Below are positions 1 to 12,097 of a stretch of 64,000 bases of DNA, in pieces (the first letter of the stretch is position 1; every line of letters begins with the position of its first letter). The translations under genes were made by a program, and so were the position numbers. Origin of the DNA: Lottia gigantea (taxonomy: Eukaryota > Mollusca > Gastropoda > Lottiidae); assembly GCF_000327385.1 (NCBI RefSeq), contig NW_008707425.1:4410266-4474265 (forward strand), given 5' to 3'. The notes under the pieces are model-generated. The model saw only the letters and a program-made list of their open reading frames with translations. It did no database searches and was not told the DNA's origin.

Positions 1-345
1 GAATGGAGTTTTACGTCCTACTCTTCTGCACCTTGTGGGCTAATGAAGACGGGCAACGCCATGCAGGGTGCCATGAGGGAAATTTTGTCAGGACAGCGGC
101 ATTAGCCTGCTCTTTTTCGATTTCCAACTGTCGAGGGATCTTAAACGTGCACAGCCTGTAGCACACGAGGCCTCGGTTTATTGTCCCATCCGAACGACTA
201 GACGCTTTTTCCATGTCAGCCCCTCTTACTTGCATCACTGACAGGGGGAAACCGGGTTGAAAAATCCGAAGGTATTATCTCGACCTATGCCGGGATTGAA
301 CCCTGGACCTTCAGGTTAGCCTTTATTACATAAGGCCCTTCGTGA
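1..345 (-). repeat. tRNA-derived SINE, cut by the window edge
   Basis: On the minus strand the head at about 345-275 resembles a tRNA, with a B box GGTTCAATCCC at about 292-303. The body continues toward base 1, where the window truncates it. Its core reads GCACGTTTAAGATCCC followed by TTGGAAATCGAAAAAGAG and GCTGTCCTGACAAAATTTCC. Parts of the same core recur at 25560-25705, 42570-42786 and 52730-52905, so this is a dispersed family. I did not assign it to a named SINE superfamily. The long minus-strand frame inside it is only SINE sequence. Confidence 0.75.
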
Positions 346-1757
346 TTAGGGAAGTCGTCACACTTATTTTGAGTGCAAATTACATGTACTACAGACATCT
401 GGTTGAAAATTGATATGGTACAAATTGATGATCAGTGTCCCCGATTCAACTACAAATTGTTTAGAAAACCTCTTTACAAGTCTCTTTAAGAATGTTCACG
501 GCCAGTTTAGCAGAAAAATATTCATAACATTTTATGTTATGTTACATTTCTATTATATACATATTAGAATTGTATGCATTTATCTCCATCACACTGATGT
601 GCATTGTGCATAATTTTATCAGTAGAAATATTTCTATATACAAATGATGTATTGAGCAGTATTTTAACAGTGAAAATATTTTTATTATTTAATTTATGTG
701 TAAATGGTAAATACATCTGTAATGGAATATGGTTTAAAGTGCCATTTTTCTGCATTGGATTGCTCTAGAAAGGACAGTCAACGCCATGTAATGTCGACAT
801 ACTTCGCGACTGGTTGCATTCTATCTAATTAAAATACACTGAGATTTTTTACCTTAGTCTAGATTTTCACTACTATAGATGCTCGTTGAAACGTCTTATT
901 CCTGTCTTTTATTAGCCGAATCAGGAGAAAGAGAGAGAGTTGTTCCACCGTTTATCGCCAAGACAATGATATACATGCATGCAAGAAATTGTGTCAACGT
1001 GTTCCAGTGGCAAAGGTATTCATCAAGTGCTGTCCTAGTTATTTGTAAATTATTCGAGGCATATAAATATAACTTTTACTTTAGGAAAGCCGTTTCGTAA
1101 AGACCTTAAGAATATTTCCTTATATTGGAACACCAACAGAAGATAGGAGGGGAACGCCGTTTCGTGAACAAAGACTTCAAGAAGATACCCTATTCTGATT
1201 GGAATACGTAAAATCGATAGGTAGGAAACAATACAAGCATGTGTATTCATTTGACAACAACAATGAGTAAAACTTAAAGCCATTATTTTTGTCATCGCTT
1301 TTCATTCTTGAGTTAATTTGGTATATGTAAAAATTATAGCTCAAAATAACAATAAAGTTATTCATTAATGATTAAGTATATTAGTATAAATACCTGCTAT
1401 ATAGAGTAATTACACAAGTTATTATTGAATATCCCTGACTGTTTCAGTTTTTGTAAGCAAATTACATTCTTATATATTGTGTTCTGTACACCAGGTGTGG
1501 AAATGTAATTTTGTAGATAACAATATTTTTCCAATAAGTCAAGTAATTATGAACTTGATAGTATATTGACAATGTTAAAGCTACAGTCTATTTGAAAAAA
1601 AAATACTTCGATCCAAATATTTTTTCAGTGCCTTTGGGCTAAGCGTATTACGTCACTTATTGGACAAAACAGTTAATTGCATCGGACACTTCATTCGATC
1701 AAGAAGACCAGCAAAGCCTTGCTAACATTAATGAAGATCATTTTGCCAGTTGAGACT
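346..1757. other. No recognisable gene
   Basis: AT-rich sequence with only short chance reading frames on both strands. I see no splice-framed exon, no RNA gene and no clear repeat end. Nothing here can be assigned. Confidence 0.5.
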
Positions 1758-2642
1758 GTTCCAGTCAATTACTTCACATTGGATTTGAGACTAGCTAGGG
1801 TTCCAGTCAATTACTTCACATTGGATTTGAGACTACCTAGGGGTTCCAGTCAATTACTTCACATTGGATTTGAGACTAGCTAGGGTTCCAGTCAATTACT
1901 TCACATTGGATTTGAGACTAGCTAGGGTTCTTATCAACTACTCCACATTGGATTTGAGACTAGCTAAGGTTCCAATCAATTACTTCACATTGGATTTGAG
2001 ACTAGCTAGGGTTCCAGTCAGTTAATTTACATTGGATTTGAGACTAGCTAGGGGTTCCAGTCAATTACTTCACATTGGATTTGAGACTAGCTAGGGTTCC
2101 AATCAATTACTTCACATTGGATTTGAGACTAGCTAGGGTTCTTATCAACTACTCCACATTGGATTTGAGACTAGCTAGGGTTCCAGTCAACTACTACACA
2201 TTGGATTTGAGACTAGCTAGGGTTCTTATCAACTACTCCACATTGGATTTGAGACTACCTAGGGGTTCCAGTCAATTACTTCACATTGGATTTGAGACTA
2301 GCTAGGGTTCCAATCAATTACTTCACATTGGATTTGAGACTAGCTAGGGTTCTTATCAACTACTCCACATTGGATTTGAGACTAGCTAGGGTTCCAGTCA
2401 ACTACTACACATTGGATTTGAGACTAGCTAGGGTTCCAATCAATTACTTCACATTGGATTTGAGACTAGCTAGGGTTCTTATCAACTACTCCACATTGGA
2501 TTTGAGACTAGCTAGGGTTCCAGTCAACTACTACACATTGGATTTGAGACTAGCTAGGGTTCCAATCAATTACTTCACATTGGATGTGAGACTAGCTAGG
2601 GTTCCAGTCAACTACATCATATTGGATTTAAAACTAGCTAGG
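1758..2642 (+). repeat. Minisatellite, 42-bp unit, 21 copies
   Basis: The unit begins GTTCCAGTCAATTACTTCAC and ends GACTAGCTAGG. I count 21 units, with single extra G bases after three of them. Three main unit types differ at the start: CCAATCAATTACTTC (A), CTTATCAACTACTCC (B) and CCAGTCAACTACTAC (C). In the second half A-B-C recurs as a higher-order unit of 126 bp. Because 42 is a multiple of three, open frames with a 14-residue repeat (LRLARVPVNYFTLD) appear. The extra G bases break the frame, so I treat this as non-coding. Confidence 0.93.
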
Positions 2643-4494
2643 GTTGTTAAGGATATCTTTGGATTTTGCAATACATTTTCGATGTGGAATTGATTCAGGT
2701 CGAATGCACTGACATGCAAAAGCGCTAGTTGTTCAAATAGGACAATAGACCCCATGAACTCTAGTATTATTCTTCCTTTAAATCACTACAAGGCCGTAGG
2801 CATTAAAAATCACCCCATTCTTCAGTCTCTTTAACTATGTCAGTCCAGATTTATTGACTGTCAACTGATTACTAAGAGTGAAATGATTATTTAGTTATTG
2901 GTTTCATTGTACAGATAATACATATATCCGTTTTTATCACCGTTCATCACAGAATGACGTGATTAAACTCAGTGGGTTATAATATAGGGCCCTACCATTT
3001 TTCACCAAATTATTTTTTATTTCATTTTTATGCGATAAGTTAAATACATGACACTTTCTGGCATTTATTATTTATAAAAAATGAATTGTGAAAAGAGTAT
3101 TACTTAATCGACAATAAAACCAATGTTGTAGGGTCAAATGGCCATTTACACTCATCCATTTCTTTTTGACGATGAAAAGGCACTCGCTGACCACGACCAT
3201 TTGAGGTCAACGGCATGTTTTTTTATTTCAATGGCTACTAAAAATATATTGGTTACTTAATATACGCTTCATTATACATGAAAAACTGAAGTGGAAGAAA
3301 GAAATATAAATATTTAGTTGGCCGAGCTCTTGTATCAAATTCGAAGAGCAATTGCAAGCGAACCACTCCATACAATACAATTTGAATAAACTAAACAAAT
3401 TCATGCAAAGCACATAACTGAAAATATCATCAAACCAGAATAATTGATCCGGGATATTTTATATTGTCTAAAGAGTACACTATATACCTAGGCTCTTACG
3501 AGTTAACATATGTAATCAAACGTATAAGTTAGGATCGTGCAAGTCATGATTTCTGTTTAAAAAAGGGATGGAGCTTCAGTCATGCAATACCATCAAAATG
3601 AACATGTAGCATACCTAAGCTCCACCTACTTTCCTACTTTGGCTTTCATGTTAAGAAATCAATATATGGTTCAATAACAAATTATTGCTTATAGACCAAG
3701 GTTTACCTCGAATATATTCCAAGCAAATTAGTCTTTACCACACCTATACCGAACATTTTCTTTAACACTATTAAAAGTATTTCTTTTTGTGATTTCGAAT
3801 TGATGCATCTAGTTTTCGTGCTAATGCCACTAAATCTTATAAAAACAATATTTTATTCAGTTAATTTAAAAATCGTATTCAAGAAGCAAAGACTTTGACG
3901 CATATGATAAGTTTTTGTCAGTTTACATTTAATTTGATGAGATATTCCAACATACTTTTTTAAATTTTCATGGCACTTTTCCAAATGATAAGATGTGCCT
4001 ATGCTGTTATTTTGTGAAGTCAATGTAAGACTACCATTACTAACTTGAAGCTGATAATCCAATTCACAAATTCTAATACTTTCTGAAATTCAATTTACCG
4101 ACAAAACTATGAAATCACTGAATAATACATATACAATTTCAATCCTTTTACTTACTAATTTTAGTCCCAAGTTTTGTGTTGACTTCTAGAGGAAAAATGA
4201 AATATATTTGATATTTATATTAATATCGTTGAGGTCTAATGACTGAGTGACATTTATTAAACTTTGTCAAATTAGTACATAAATTATGATGTCAATTGTC
4301 CAAATTATCGTGTTGATCTTCAGAACGATCATGTTTACCATTATTTTAATTAATAATAACAAAAATGTTAGGCCTTATGAAATAATTTGTTGTGAATAAA
4401 ATTTGCAAAACCAAGGGGATCATTCACAAGATGGACTGAGTAAACTGGAAATTAAAAGCATCTAATCTTTGTTGTGGGCAAAACGCACAACCCA
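2643..4494. other. No recognisable gene
   Basis: AT-rich DNA with short random frames only. No family motif, splice-consistent exon or repeat boundary was seen. Confidence 0.5.
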
Positions 4495-4765
4495 TCTGGA
4501 TGGTCGCCGAGTCTGGCAGCTAAGGTCGACTAGAGTAGAAAGCATATTTAACATGACGATAATTGCCAATTTTTAGTTGCCAGTTAATCCAACTTAACCC
4601 AACTGCTTTATATCTGATTAGGCCAGATGTCGCCAGCAATCGTTAAAAAGGCTGTGCTATAAGAATATTCCAGTCGCAAGGTCATCTTTAGAACCCCTCC
4701 TTGATACGCATCTTAAACATAGCACATGAAACCTCTGATTAACCGGCCTATGTGTGCTCTGTAAA
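4495..4765 (+). repeat. Dispersed repeat, copy 1 (family unknown)
   Basis: The right half (about 4620-4765) aligns by eye with about 16010-16135. Shared landmarks are AGATGTC near the left, GGCTGTGCT, AATATTCCAGTC, ACCCCCTCCTTgATACG and the terminal AACCTCTGATTAnCCGGCC. Identity looks like roughly two thirds, so the copies are old. No terminal inverted repeat, coding capacity or polymerase III box could be fixed. Confidence 0.6.
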
Positions 4766-7094
4766 AGAAGCCATTTAATTAAAAGAGAACAAAATATAAG
4801 AACTGATATCACGGGTATTGCACACTCTTAAGAACGAGAATACGTTTAAGCCATAGGACCAAACTATTACAGATTCCACCATTATTTGTGTACATATGGG
4901 AACATCAAGTCCAAACCAGCCCACCATTCGCCATACTTCCTCGGTTGATAAGAATGATGATATGGAAACATGTCGGAACTCTCGAATGATATTTGCGTGC
5001 CCCGTTCACTTTCAGTGACTTGAACTGTTAACATTTTCGCTTTAAATAATAACTATGCACTAGTAGGAGATGATAGGCAGAATCCTATTATGTCAATAAA
5101 TATTGTTTATACAAAAATAAAATGCACTAGAAAATTCCATATGTCCAAACGTTCGTTAACATTTATTACTGTTTGTTCATACTAGAGGCTAATGTTACCA
5201 TAGATGTTGATAAAAACCCACACGTATGGAGGCGTTTCAACCACTCTTCTCAATATATTTCTATTGAAAACTGGATAATGAAATTATTTATCTGTTATCT
5301 TATAGAACTTGTTTGGCTATTAAAACGATAATTATATATTTTGAAAATAAAGCCATTTCCAGGCTAAAAAAAAACTCAACAAAACGTGACTGGCGATTTG
5401 TACTCGGTGCTCGGCTTAATTTGACTTGCTCACGATAAATCAGGTCGACTATCCCATTCAATTTTATTAGATAAATAATATACCAAATAAACAATACTAG
5501 CTTTATGGACTGTCCAAAATGGATATCAAGTGGACAATGTCAATCGCAGAGTGACATTAAGTGCTCGAGAAGGTTGCGAGGCTCGCTACAGCCACCATAA
5601 TTCTTATTTCAGTTGAGATCAAGCTCATGGTTGAAGGAATGACCACCGGGACTGTCCACCGGTAGAGACATCGACATATAAATTATATACCAAAAAAACA
5701 CTATTTGCTATGTGAACACCCAAAAACTAATGCGCACAGTGACATCTGCGATTTACTCTCTCAGGCCATCCAGTGATTGAACAGATTCTCGTAGATGCTG
5801 CCAGTTGCTAACAGTCGCTGAAGGACCTGATTGAAGTCTTATTTATTTTCCTTATTACCGAGAATACATTATATTCGTTCGGTAAGCAAATCACGGCTTC
5901 TGTAACTTCCATATAGACATATTTCTTGAATAATTTAATTATTCACCAAACCATATGATGGGATTATCCTGATCATATGACCACAAGAGGCAATTTGATT
6001 GGTTACCTCGAATACATGGTGTTTGTTCTTTTTTCGGCCCTTGTTATCTTCATTATTCCAAAACGTCTCGAAAACCGAAGTTGAAAATGGGCTTCCATTT
6101 TTTTATAATTAGTTCCAAATCAGTAATCAATTTGGCCAACATATATGAGAAAGATATCAAATAAGTTGATAAAAAAAATCACCATGGTTACTTCAACACT
6201 GTGGTGTTAATCAACAAAGACATCGATGTCAACTTTTTTCGCATATTATTGTCACAACTTTAATTGACTTTTGGTGATACATATTAGCAAATGACGTTAA
6301 GAGTTACATTAAGATAATTGCAAACCATCAGCTGACGACAATGACCGTTATACTTTGGCACGAATTTCATTCAAGTGTCAAGTTAATAAGTCATCAATTC
6401 ACAAATTTGTGTGTTTTTAAACTTAATATTGATATTAATAACGTAAAAAACTAATGAAATTTACACTTAATATATTTAAGGTAAATGTCAAGGTCCAAAT
6501 AATAAGGAAAAATGAATTTGTTTTCGATACCTAATTAGGGCATAACGTAAAAGTCAGTCGTATGATTTAAGGAAGGACAGTGGTATTTGACGAATCTGTA
6601 ATGGAAAAGGTTCAAACTAAGAAATTACGGACAGAAATAATACGATAATGTTAAGCCTGAAGGTATCTTGCTCCTCCATATATACGTTATGTCTGTTAAC
6701 TATGACGTTTTCTTAGCAGTCAACCTTAGGTATAACTATCTTAGTTCCATTGTCTTCAGACATATTCAGTTATTGGAAGCTTCCCGGTAAGTTCATCAAG
6801 TTGTTAAATTTAATATTAATATTTGGTTTATGTTTATCCTCTAGTTATCTAATATTCTCAACATACATTAATGATTATTTCAGTGAAACATTTTTCGTTA
6901 GTAACATAATCGTTTTTTGGTTACGTTCATTTCCGTGTTTTGAATTCTTTGGTTATCAATTCAATGAAATATTTTGCTTATACAACGTAATCGTTATTTG
7001 AACTGAATCTGCAAATCCGATGGATATCTCGCATTGTTTTTTTGATACATAACTGTTTTAGTTTAAATAATTATGTGATGTATTTTATTTGCAG
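4766..7094. other. No recognisable gene
   Basis: AT-rich DNA. The only relevant signal is a likely splice acceptor (TTATTTGCAG) ending at 7094, just upstream of the reading frame at 7135. It suggests an untranslated first exon somewhere in this interval, which I could not place. Confidence 0.4.
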
Positions 7095-7134
7095 ATAAAT
7101 TAATTTTCAAAGAAGCAGATAATACAATTCAGTG

Positions 7135-7596
7135 ATGCTCGATTCGCATTATAACAATAACGTGGATGTATCCGATCAGTCGGAAGTCAAATCTGGTGAA
7201 ATGAAACTACTGATTAAAGATGGTACAAAGAGTATCTGCATTCCAATTACGTTGAAGGTGGTCAAAAATTGTTTTGAACACTATGCAATTCTAAGTAAAG
7301 ACCAAAAATTTCAATCACAAAGCACATTTTTGAATTTGAAAAATAGTATCGTGACAAACGTAGATGGTCGTGATAATCAAATTCGAGTGCTACAAAATAA
7401 CTATGAAGGACAGTATATAATATTGGAAGCCAATGATGTATCGTCAACTCAAGTGTGGTTCAATATCCTGAAGAGTCACTGCCAGCCGAGTTCCGCCCGT
7501 AACATACCTTTATCGCCGTCTTCATCACCACGCCTACCAAGATCGCCCATAATGACAACTGTGACCGAAACAGATGAAGAGGATGATTATTCGTAA
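7135..7596 (+). CDS. Small acidic-tailed protein, possibly PH-like, single coding exon
   Basis: A 153-residue frame starts at ATG 7135 and stops at 7594-7596. In-frame stops lie just upstream and a good acceptor ends at 7094, so the start sits near the front of a spliced exon whose upstream exon would be non-coding. Residues about 18-118 alternate strand-like segments (KLLIKDGTKSICIPITLKVV, IRVLQNNYEGQYIILEAND) and end in a helix with Trp (VWFNILKSHC). That layout fits a pleckstrin-homology-like fold, where a C-terminal helix carries a Trp. The tail is Ser/Pro rich (SPSSSPRLPRSP) and then acidic (TETDEEDDYS). No signal peptide or membrane segment is visible. The PH call is structural guesswork; I did not recognise an orthologue. 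An AATAAA lies at 9118, beyond an inserted element. It could also be the last exon of a longer gene. Confidence 0.55.
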   Translation: MLDSHYNNNVDVSDQSEVKSGEMKLLIKDGTKSICIPITLKVVKNCFEHYAILSKDQKFQSQSTFLNLKNSIVTNVDGRDNQIRVLQNNYEGQYIILEANDVSSTQVWFNILKSHCQPSSARNIPLSPSSSPRLPRSPIMTTVTETDEEDDYS

Positions 7597-7715
7597 ACCT
7601 GATATCAGAGACTTCATTTTATATTATTATCACGAACAATCAGCGATCAATGATTGTACTGGAATATGTGACAACGAAATTCAAGTGCAGAAAATGTACT
7701 CAAATCAAAATTATT

Positions 7716-9065
7716 GTGGGACTTTGCTACGGCAAAGTCCCAGTTTGTTATCGAAATGTCAATTCTTTTTTTTTTTTTTTTTTTTTTCGATTTTTACACA
7801 CCTTCCTGAGCTTAGACTACAATAGTTGCAGCAACCTTTCAACGTTCACGAACCTTAGATATAGGCGACGATGTGCATAAATATATTTTGGATCTTTTTT
7901 GCAAAACCGGAAGTGCCACAGTTCAATATGTGCAAGAATAGATAATCGGCTCTAGAAGTCGTATTTTTCGGCCGATTTTCTTTGGGTTTGCATTTTTGGA
8001 ATCTACTGTTAAAATCTGAAAGAATAGCAGTTTCAAAATTTCAAAATTCGAAAATTTGTCACAGACATTTTTTTTGCCAAATTTTGCATTTTTTTCATTT
8101 TTTTTGCTTTTTGTCTGATTAATCTGAAAAAAATTGAGCAAAAACAGTTTAATAAAGTAAACAAAACGGTACAGTCAAATTTTCAATTTCACTTCCGGTT
8201 TAAACAGGAAATCGATGTTCACTTCCGGTTGAATATCTTCCGGTGTAATTTGTATAAGACAAAAAATTTTATGCTGATAGGTAGACAAAGTTATGACAAA
8301 AAAACGAAGAAAAAAAAATCCGGAACAGAAGTGAAACTTTGGCCGCCATTTTGATTTTTCTGAAATGATTCGATTTTTATTCGGACATAATGGCTCATCC
8401 GATTTACNNNNNNNNNNNNNNNNNNNNNNNNNNNNNNNNNNNNNNNNNNNNNNNNNNAATCAGAATATCAATTAACCTATGCAAAAGAAATTAAGGTGGG
8501 CGTAGCACATCCGGGTTAAATTACTCATTATTGACAATTTTGACAAGGGACTTAACTCGCAACGTATACATTTGTTCAAAATGGAACTTTGCATACAATT
8601 ACTTCATCCGTTGAGCCACGTTGTCTTAGAAGTTCGATTGTTTCAGCTTTATAGTTCAAAAAAAGGAACAGGTTTTGAAAATTCAAAATTTTCAATTTTT
8701 GACCTTGACCTTTTTTGATCCTGATTTTTGTAGGATCAAAGGTCATTCAAATTGGTTATCTATTTATACTTTTATATTTGCTGTCCTATCTCAACTTCCG
8801 GTTTTATAGCCGTATATATTTAAAAATTTTGATGACTTGTATCTCGTAACCTTGACCTTTGTTGACCCTCTCCCTTTCAATGTTAAATGTCATTGACCTT
8901 GGCTATCTTCTGATACTTTCATTTGTGAGGTCTGTCTACTTCCGTTATAACAATCTTCCAAAGAATTCTTCTCAACTTTAGACTGCTCTTGCGCGTGATG
9001 TAATTATCGTAGAAGGTTGATTTTTTCAGAGTCTTTTGCAATTTGCTACATTTGCAAAGTCCCAC
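7716..9065. mobile_element. Non-coding inverted-repeat element with GTGGGACTTTGC ends
   Basis: The left end reads GTGGGACTTTGC (7716-7727) and the right end reads GCAAAGTCCCAC (9054-9065), an exact 12-bp terminal inverted repeat. The left end also forms a tight hairpin, GGGACTTTGC-TAC-GGCAAAGTCCC. Inside are repeats of CTTCCGGT and long T runs but no coding frame. No target duplication was obvious. Fifty N at 8408-8457 interrupt it. It sits between the stop of the 7135-7596 frame and the AATAAA at 9118. Confidence 0.6.
8408..8457. other. Assembly gap, 50 N
   Basis: A run of exactly 50 N inside the inverted-repeat element. A fixed size of 50 may be a placeholder length. Confidence 0.99.
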
Positions 9066-9117
9066 TCTGTGCCACGTGTGGCTCTAGTATATAATTGTAA
9101 TAGATTTGTATATTTTT

Positions 9118-9123
9118 AATAAA
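9118..9123 (+). terminator. Possible poly(A) signal AATAAA
   Basis: AATAAA on the plus strand is the first canonical hexamer I noticed after the 7135-7596 frame. If used, the 3' untranslated region would include the inserted element at 7716-9065. Such hexamers are common by chance in AT-rich DNA. Confidence 0.3.
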
Positions 9124-9627
9124 TATGGATTAACGTTTGTTTCTGATGATGAATGAATGTGTTCCATTGCGAGTATTAGCTTCATAGTCTAACGGTTTGT
9201 GCTCATGTTTATAGTTTAATCAGCGCAAAGTCATTCTTAGATTATCAGTACTGTTCTGAAACTTTTAATCAATTAATTTACTGTTGTAAAATGGACAAAA
9301 TTCGATATACCAACGAACATGCTCAGACAATATGTTTTCTTTTTTTTATTTCAAGAGCATATCAAAGCAGTCAATATTTTTACTCATTACTGTCCAGTCA
9401 AAGTTGTGAGTAGACGTGCTCTCCTATAGATCGTTTCCAAACTTGATTCGAAAAGGTGGGTATTCATATAAGAATTTATTTTACCATTCCATTTATCATA
9501 ATATTGATTTAACCTTTTTGCTTATGTCTTTAGTCAGATTGTATGGATCCTAAGATTACGTATTTGCCTAGATGTAGTTGTAAAAAAACGTTACATGTGT
9601 CTGAAGATGTCACACATAAAAACCTAC

Positions 9628-9824
9628 ATAAGTCTGCAAGAAATTACTCTCAAACGAGGGTTTCGGTTCAAAGAATGTTATGTTTCTCGATGATTTTAGA
9701 CGGGATGCAATGAATGAAAGAATATTTTGAAATAATTGTACTGGTAGTCTTTGATCTTCTTATATGTACCATTGTACTGTGTTCACGACAAAGAATCTGT
9801 AAATGGTGATTTGGGAAATCAGTA
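9628..9824 (+). repeat. Segmental duplication, copy A
   Basis: Runs from ATAAGTCTGCAAG to GGGAAATCAGTA and matches 10401-10598 in the same orientation with only scattered differences (roughly nine bases in ten identical by eye). No open frame, terminal repeat or target duplication explains it. Confidence 0.85.
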
Positions 9825-9959
9825 ATGGCTCTTAATGGCCTGGGGTATTTCATATTAGTACTATTTCTGACATCTAATTGTGAAAATGCCTTAATTGAGA
9901 CAAAGGAACAGAAATGACCTACAAGACATTAATGATTTCTTTGTTTCCTCAAAGCCTCA

Positions 9960-10320
9960 AGAGATAAACAGAATAATAACTAAAATCAAACACTGGCTTA
10001 GCATGTAAAATTTAACACTGATAATTACTTGCAATCAAACACTGGTTAAATAATTAAAAACAAACAGTGGCTAAGTAACTAAAATCTAGCACTGCACTGG
10101 CTGACTAAAATCAAACACTGTCTATATCACTATAATCAAACATTGTTTAAATAATTTAAATCAAACAATGGCTGTATCAAACCATGCCTTAATAGCAAAC
10201 CTTCCCTTAATTTGGATATCTGAGTAATGGGATGTCTTACTAATGGGATATAACTCAAATCAAACACTAGGTAAATAACTAAATCAAAGACTGGTTTACG
10301 CAGTGTTTTAAAGACGGGTT
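9960..10320 (+). repeat. Degenerate tandem repeat around ATCAAACACTGG
   Basis: The motif ACTAAAATCAAACACTGG recurs about ten times with variable spacing of roughly 25-30 bp and many substitutions. It lies between the two copies of the 0.2-kb duplication. Confidence 0.6.
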
Positions 10321-10400
10321 TCCTTATTTTGTAGTGTCAAATTAAGCAAACTATTTTATTAATTGGCGTTTCTAATGAATTATCATGTATTCTTAATCAT

Positions 10401-10598
10401 ATAAGTCTGCAAGGAATTACTCTCAAACGAGGGTTTTCGGTACAAAGAATGTTTCATTTCTCGACGATTTTAGACGGGATTTAATGAATGAAAGAATATT
10501 TTGAAATAATTGTAATGGTAGTCTTTGATCTTCCTATATGTACCATTGTACTGTGTTCACGACAAAGAATCTATAAATGGTGATTTGGGAAATCAGTA
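10401..10598 (+). repeat. Segmental duplication, copy B
   Basis: Second copy of the 9628-9824 segment in direct orientation, about 0.77 kb downstream. The match begins at ATAAGTCTGCAAG and ends at AATCAGTA. Confidence 0.85.
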
Positions 10599-11688
10599 TT
10601 AGCATTTTCTTACTTTTCATAAATGAAAAAAGGGAATCCATCTTTAAGGCGCCGTGAATTGTCGTTTTAGGTTGCGGCCTTTAACAATTACTAATAGATA
10701 GGAGATTACTCTAGTGAGCGATTCTCAATAAAACTGTTTTCACACAACGTTTTTGTCGTCCCTTCATTTACCTTTGGATGGTACAACTCAGTCAGAATTA
10801 CCAATCGCTTGTATATGTGTTGCTTAGATTGAACTAAGGCCACTTCAAAGAAGCTGATTGTATTCGGTTTAAACGCCTAGCAGAAGTAGTGTGTATAGCA
10901 TTGCGCAAACACACAAACCACATAATAACAATATGAGTAGGTCTCTTGTTTTGACATAAAACCCATCTGCCTCGCGTTCAGTTGTCTGTGTAGTTAAAAT
11001 GCTTTCACAACGTTTTGTTATCATTTAATATGACTCGTTCGTTCAGTATATAAAAAAAAATTATGGAACGCTTGTAATTATCTTTGCTTTATTGAAAGCA
11101 GGCAGATATTAAATTACGATGCCTAGTTTTTCTCGAGTCATTAAGTTGCCACTTAATTAAATTAAATCCTCAATCAGATACAAAAATATTCATTTATGGT
11201 TTTTCAATTTTACAAATGTATTGTATTATCAGTAATTGAAGAAGAAATATGCCAGCTGTATTGTACTGGACAGTCTTGTTATTCATGCTTTCATTTAACC
11301 CTTTTTCGAAGAGGGCAACAGGGAGATGACATATCAAAGGTAGGAATGCTTGTGGATATGGGTTGTTCAAACCACCCTACTATAATTCAAATCCACATGA
11401 GAACCGCCCATAGATTGTGGATCCTCAGATTGTGTCATTTTTGAATAAAGCCTTTTTCTACTCCTATAGAATCTTGCACGACAAACATGACACCATGTTA
11501 TTGCAGAAACTGCGTTTCAAAGGGCAAGTACATTCAGAATCCAGACCATACCAACGACCCTTAGTAAAGCCACAATAATTGATTCAATTATAGTCCTTTC
11601 CCGTGTTTCAACTGGACTCTCGTTGAGTAACTATGGATTGTAATATCTCAGACACCTGAAGGACAAACGCTGCATAGCGCCGAGTGCG
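10599..11688. other. No recognisable gene
   Basis: Only short chance frames. No motif, RNA gene or repeat end was recognised. Confidence 0.45.
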
Positions 11689-12097
11689 CTGTGTGTATTA
11701 GCTCATGAGCATATGGCGTTCACTGTGTGTATTAGCTCATGAGCATATGGCGTTCCCTGTGTGTATTAGCTCAAGCGTATATGACGTTCACTGTGTATAT
11801 AAGCTCAAGCGCATATGGCGTTCACTGTGTGTATTAGCTCAAGCGTATATGACGTTCACTGTGTGTATTAGCTCAAGCGTATATGGCATTCACTGTGTGT
11901 ATTAGCTCAAGCGCATAATAGCGTTCACTGTGTGTATTAGCTCAAGCGTATATGACGTTCACTGTGTGTATTAGCTCAAGCGCATATGACGTTCACTGTG
12001 TGTATTAGCTCAAGCGCATATGGCGTTCACTGTGTGTATTAGCTCAAGCGCATATGGCGTTCACTGTGTGTATTAGCTCAAGCGCATAATATGACAT
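11689..12097 (+). repeat. Minisatellite, 34-bp unit, 12 copies
   Basis: The unit is CTGTGTGTATTAGCTCAAGC followed by GCATATGGCGTTCA. Twelve units are present; variants alternate GCGCATATGGC with GCGTATATGAC, and the first two carry CATGAGCATATG. It ends about 0.6 kb upstream of the transporter start codon. Confidence 0.92.

Noticed and set aside
11-238. 75-codon minus-strand frame near the window start
   Set aside because: It lies entirely within the tRNA-derived SINE.
2286-2693. 135-codon frame with a 14-residue repeat
   Set aside because: It is produced by the 42-bp minisatellite; frame shifts at extra G bases and no splice or start context support a protein.
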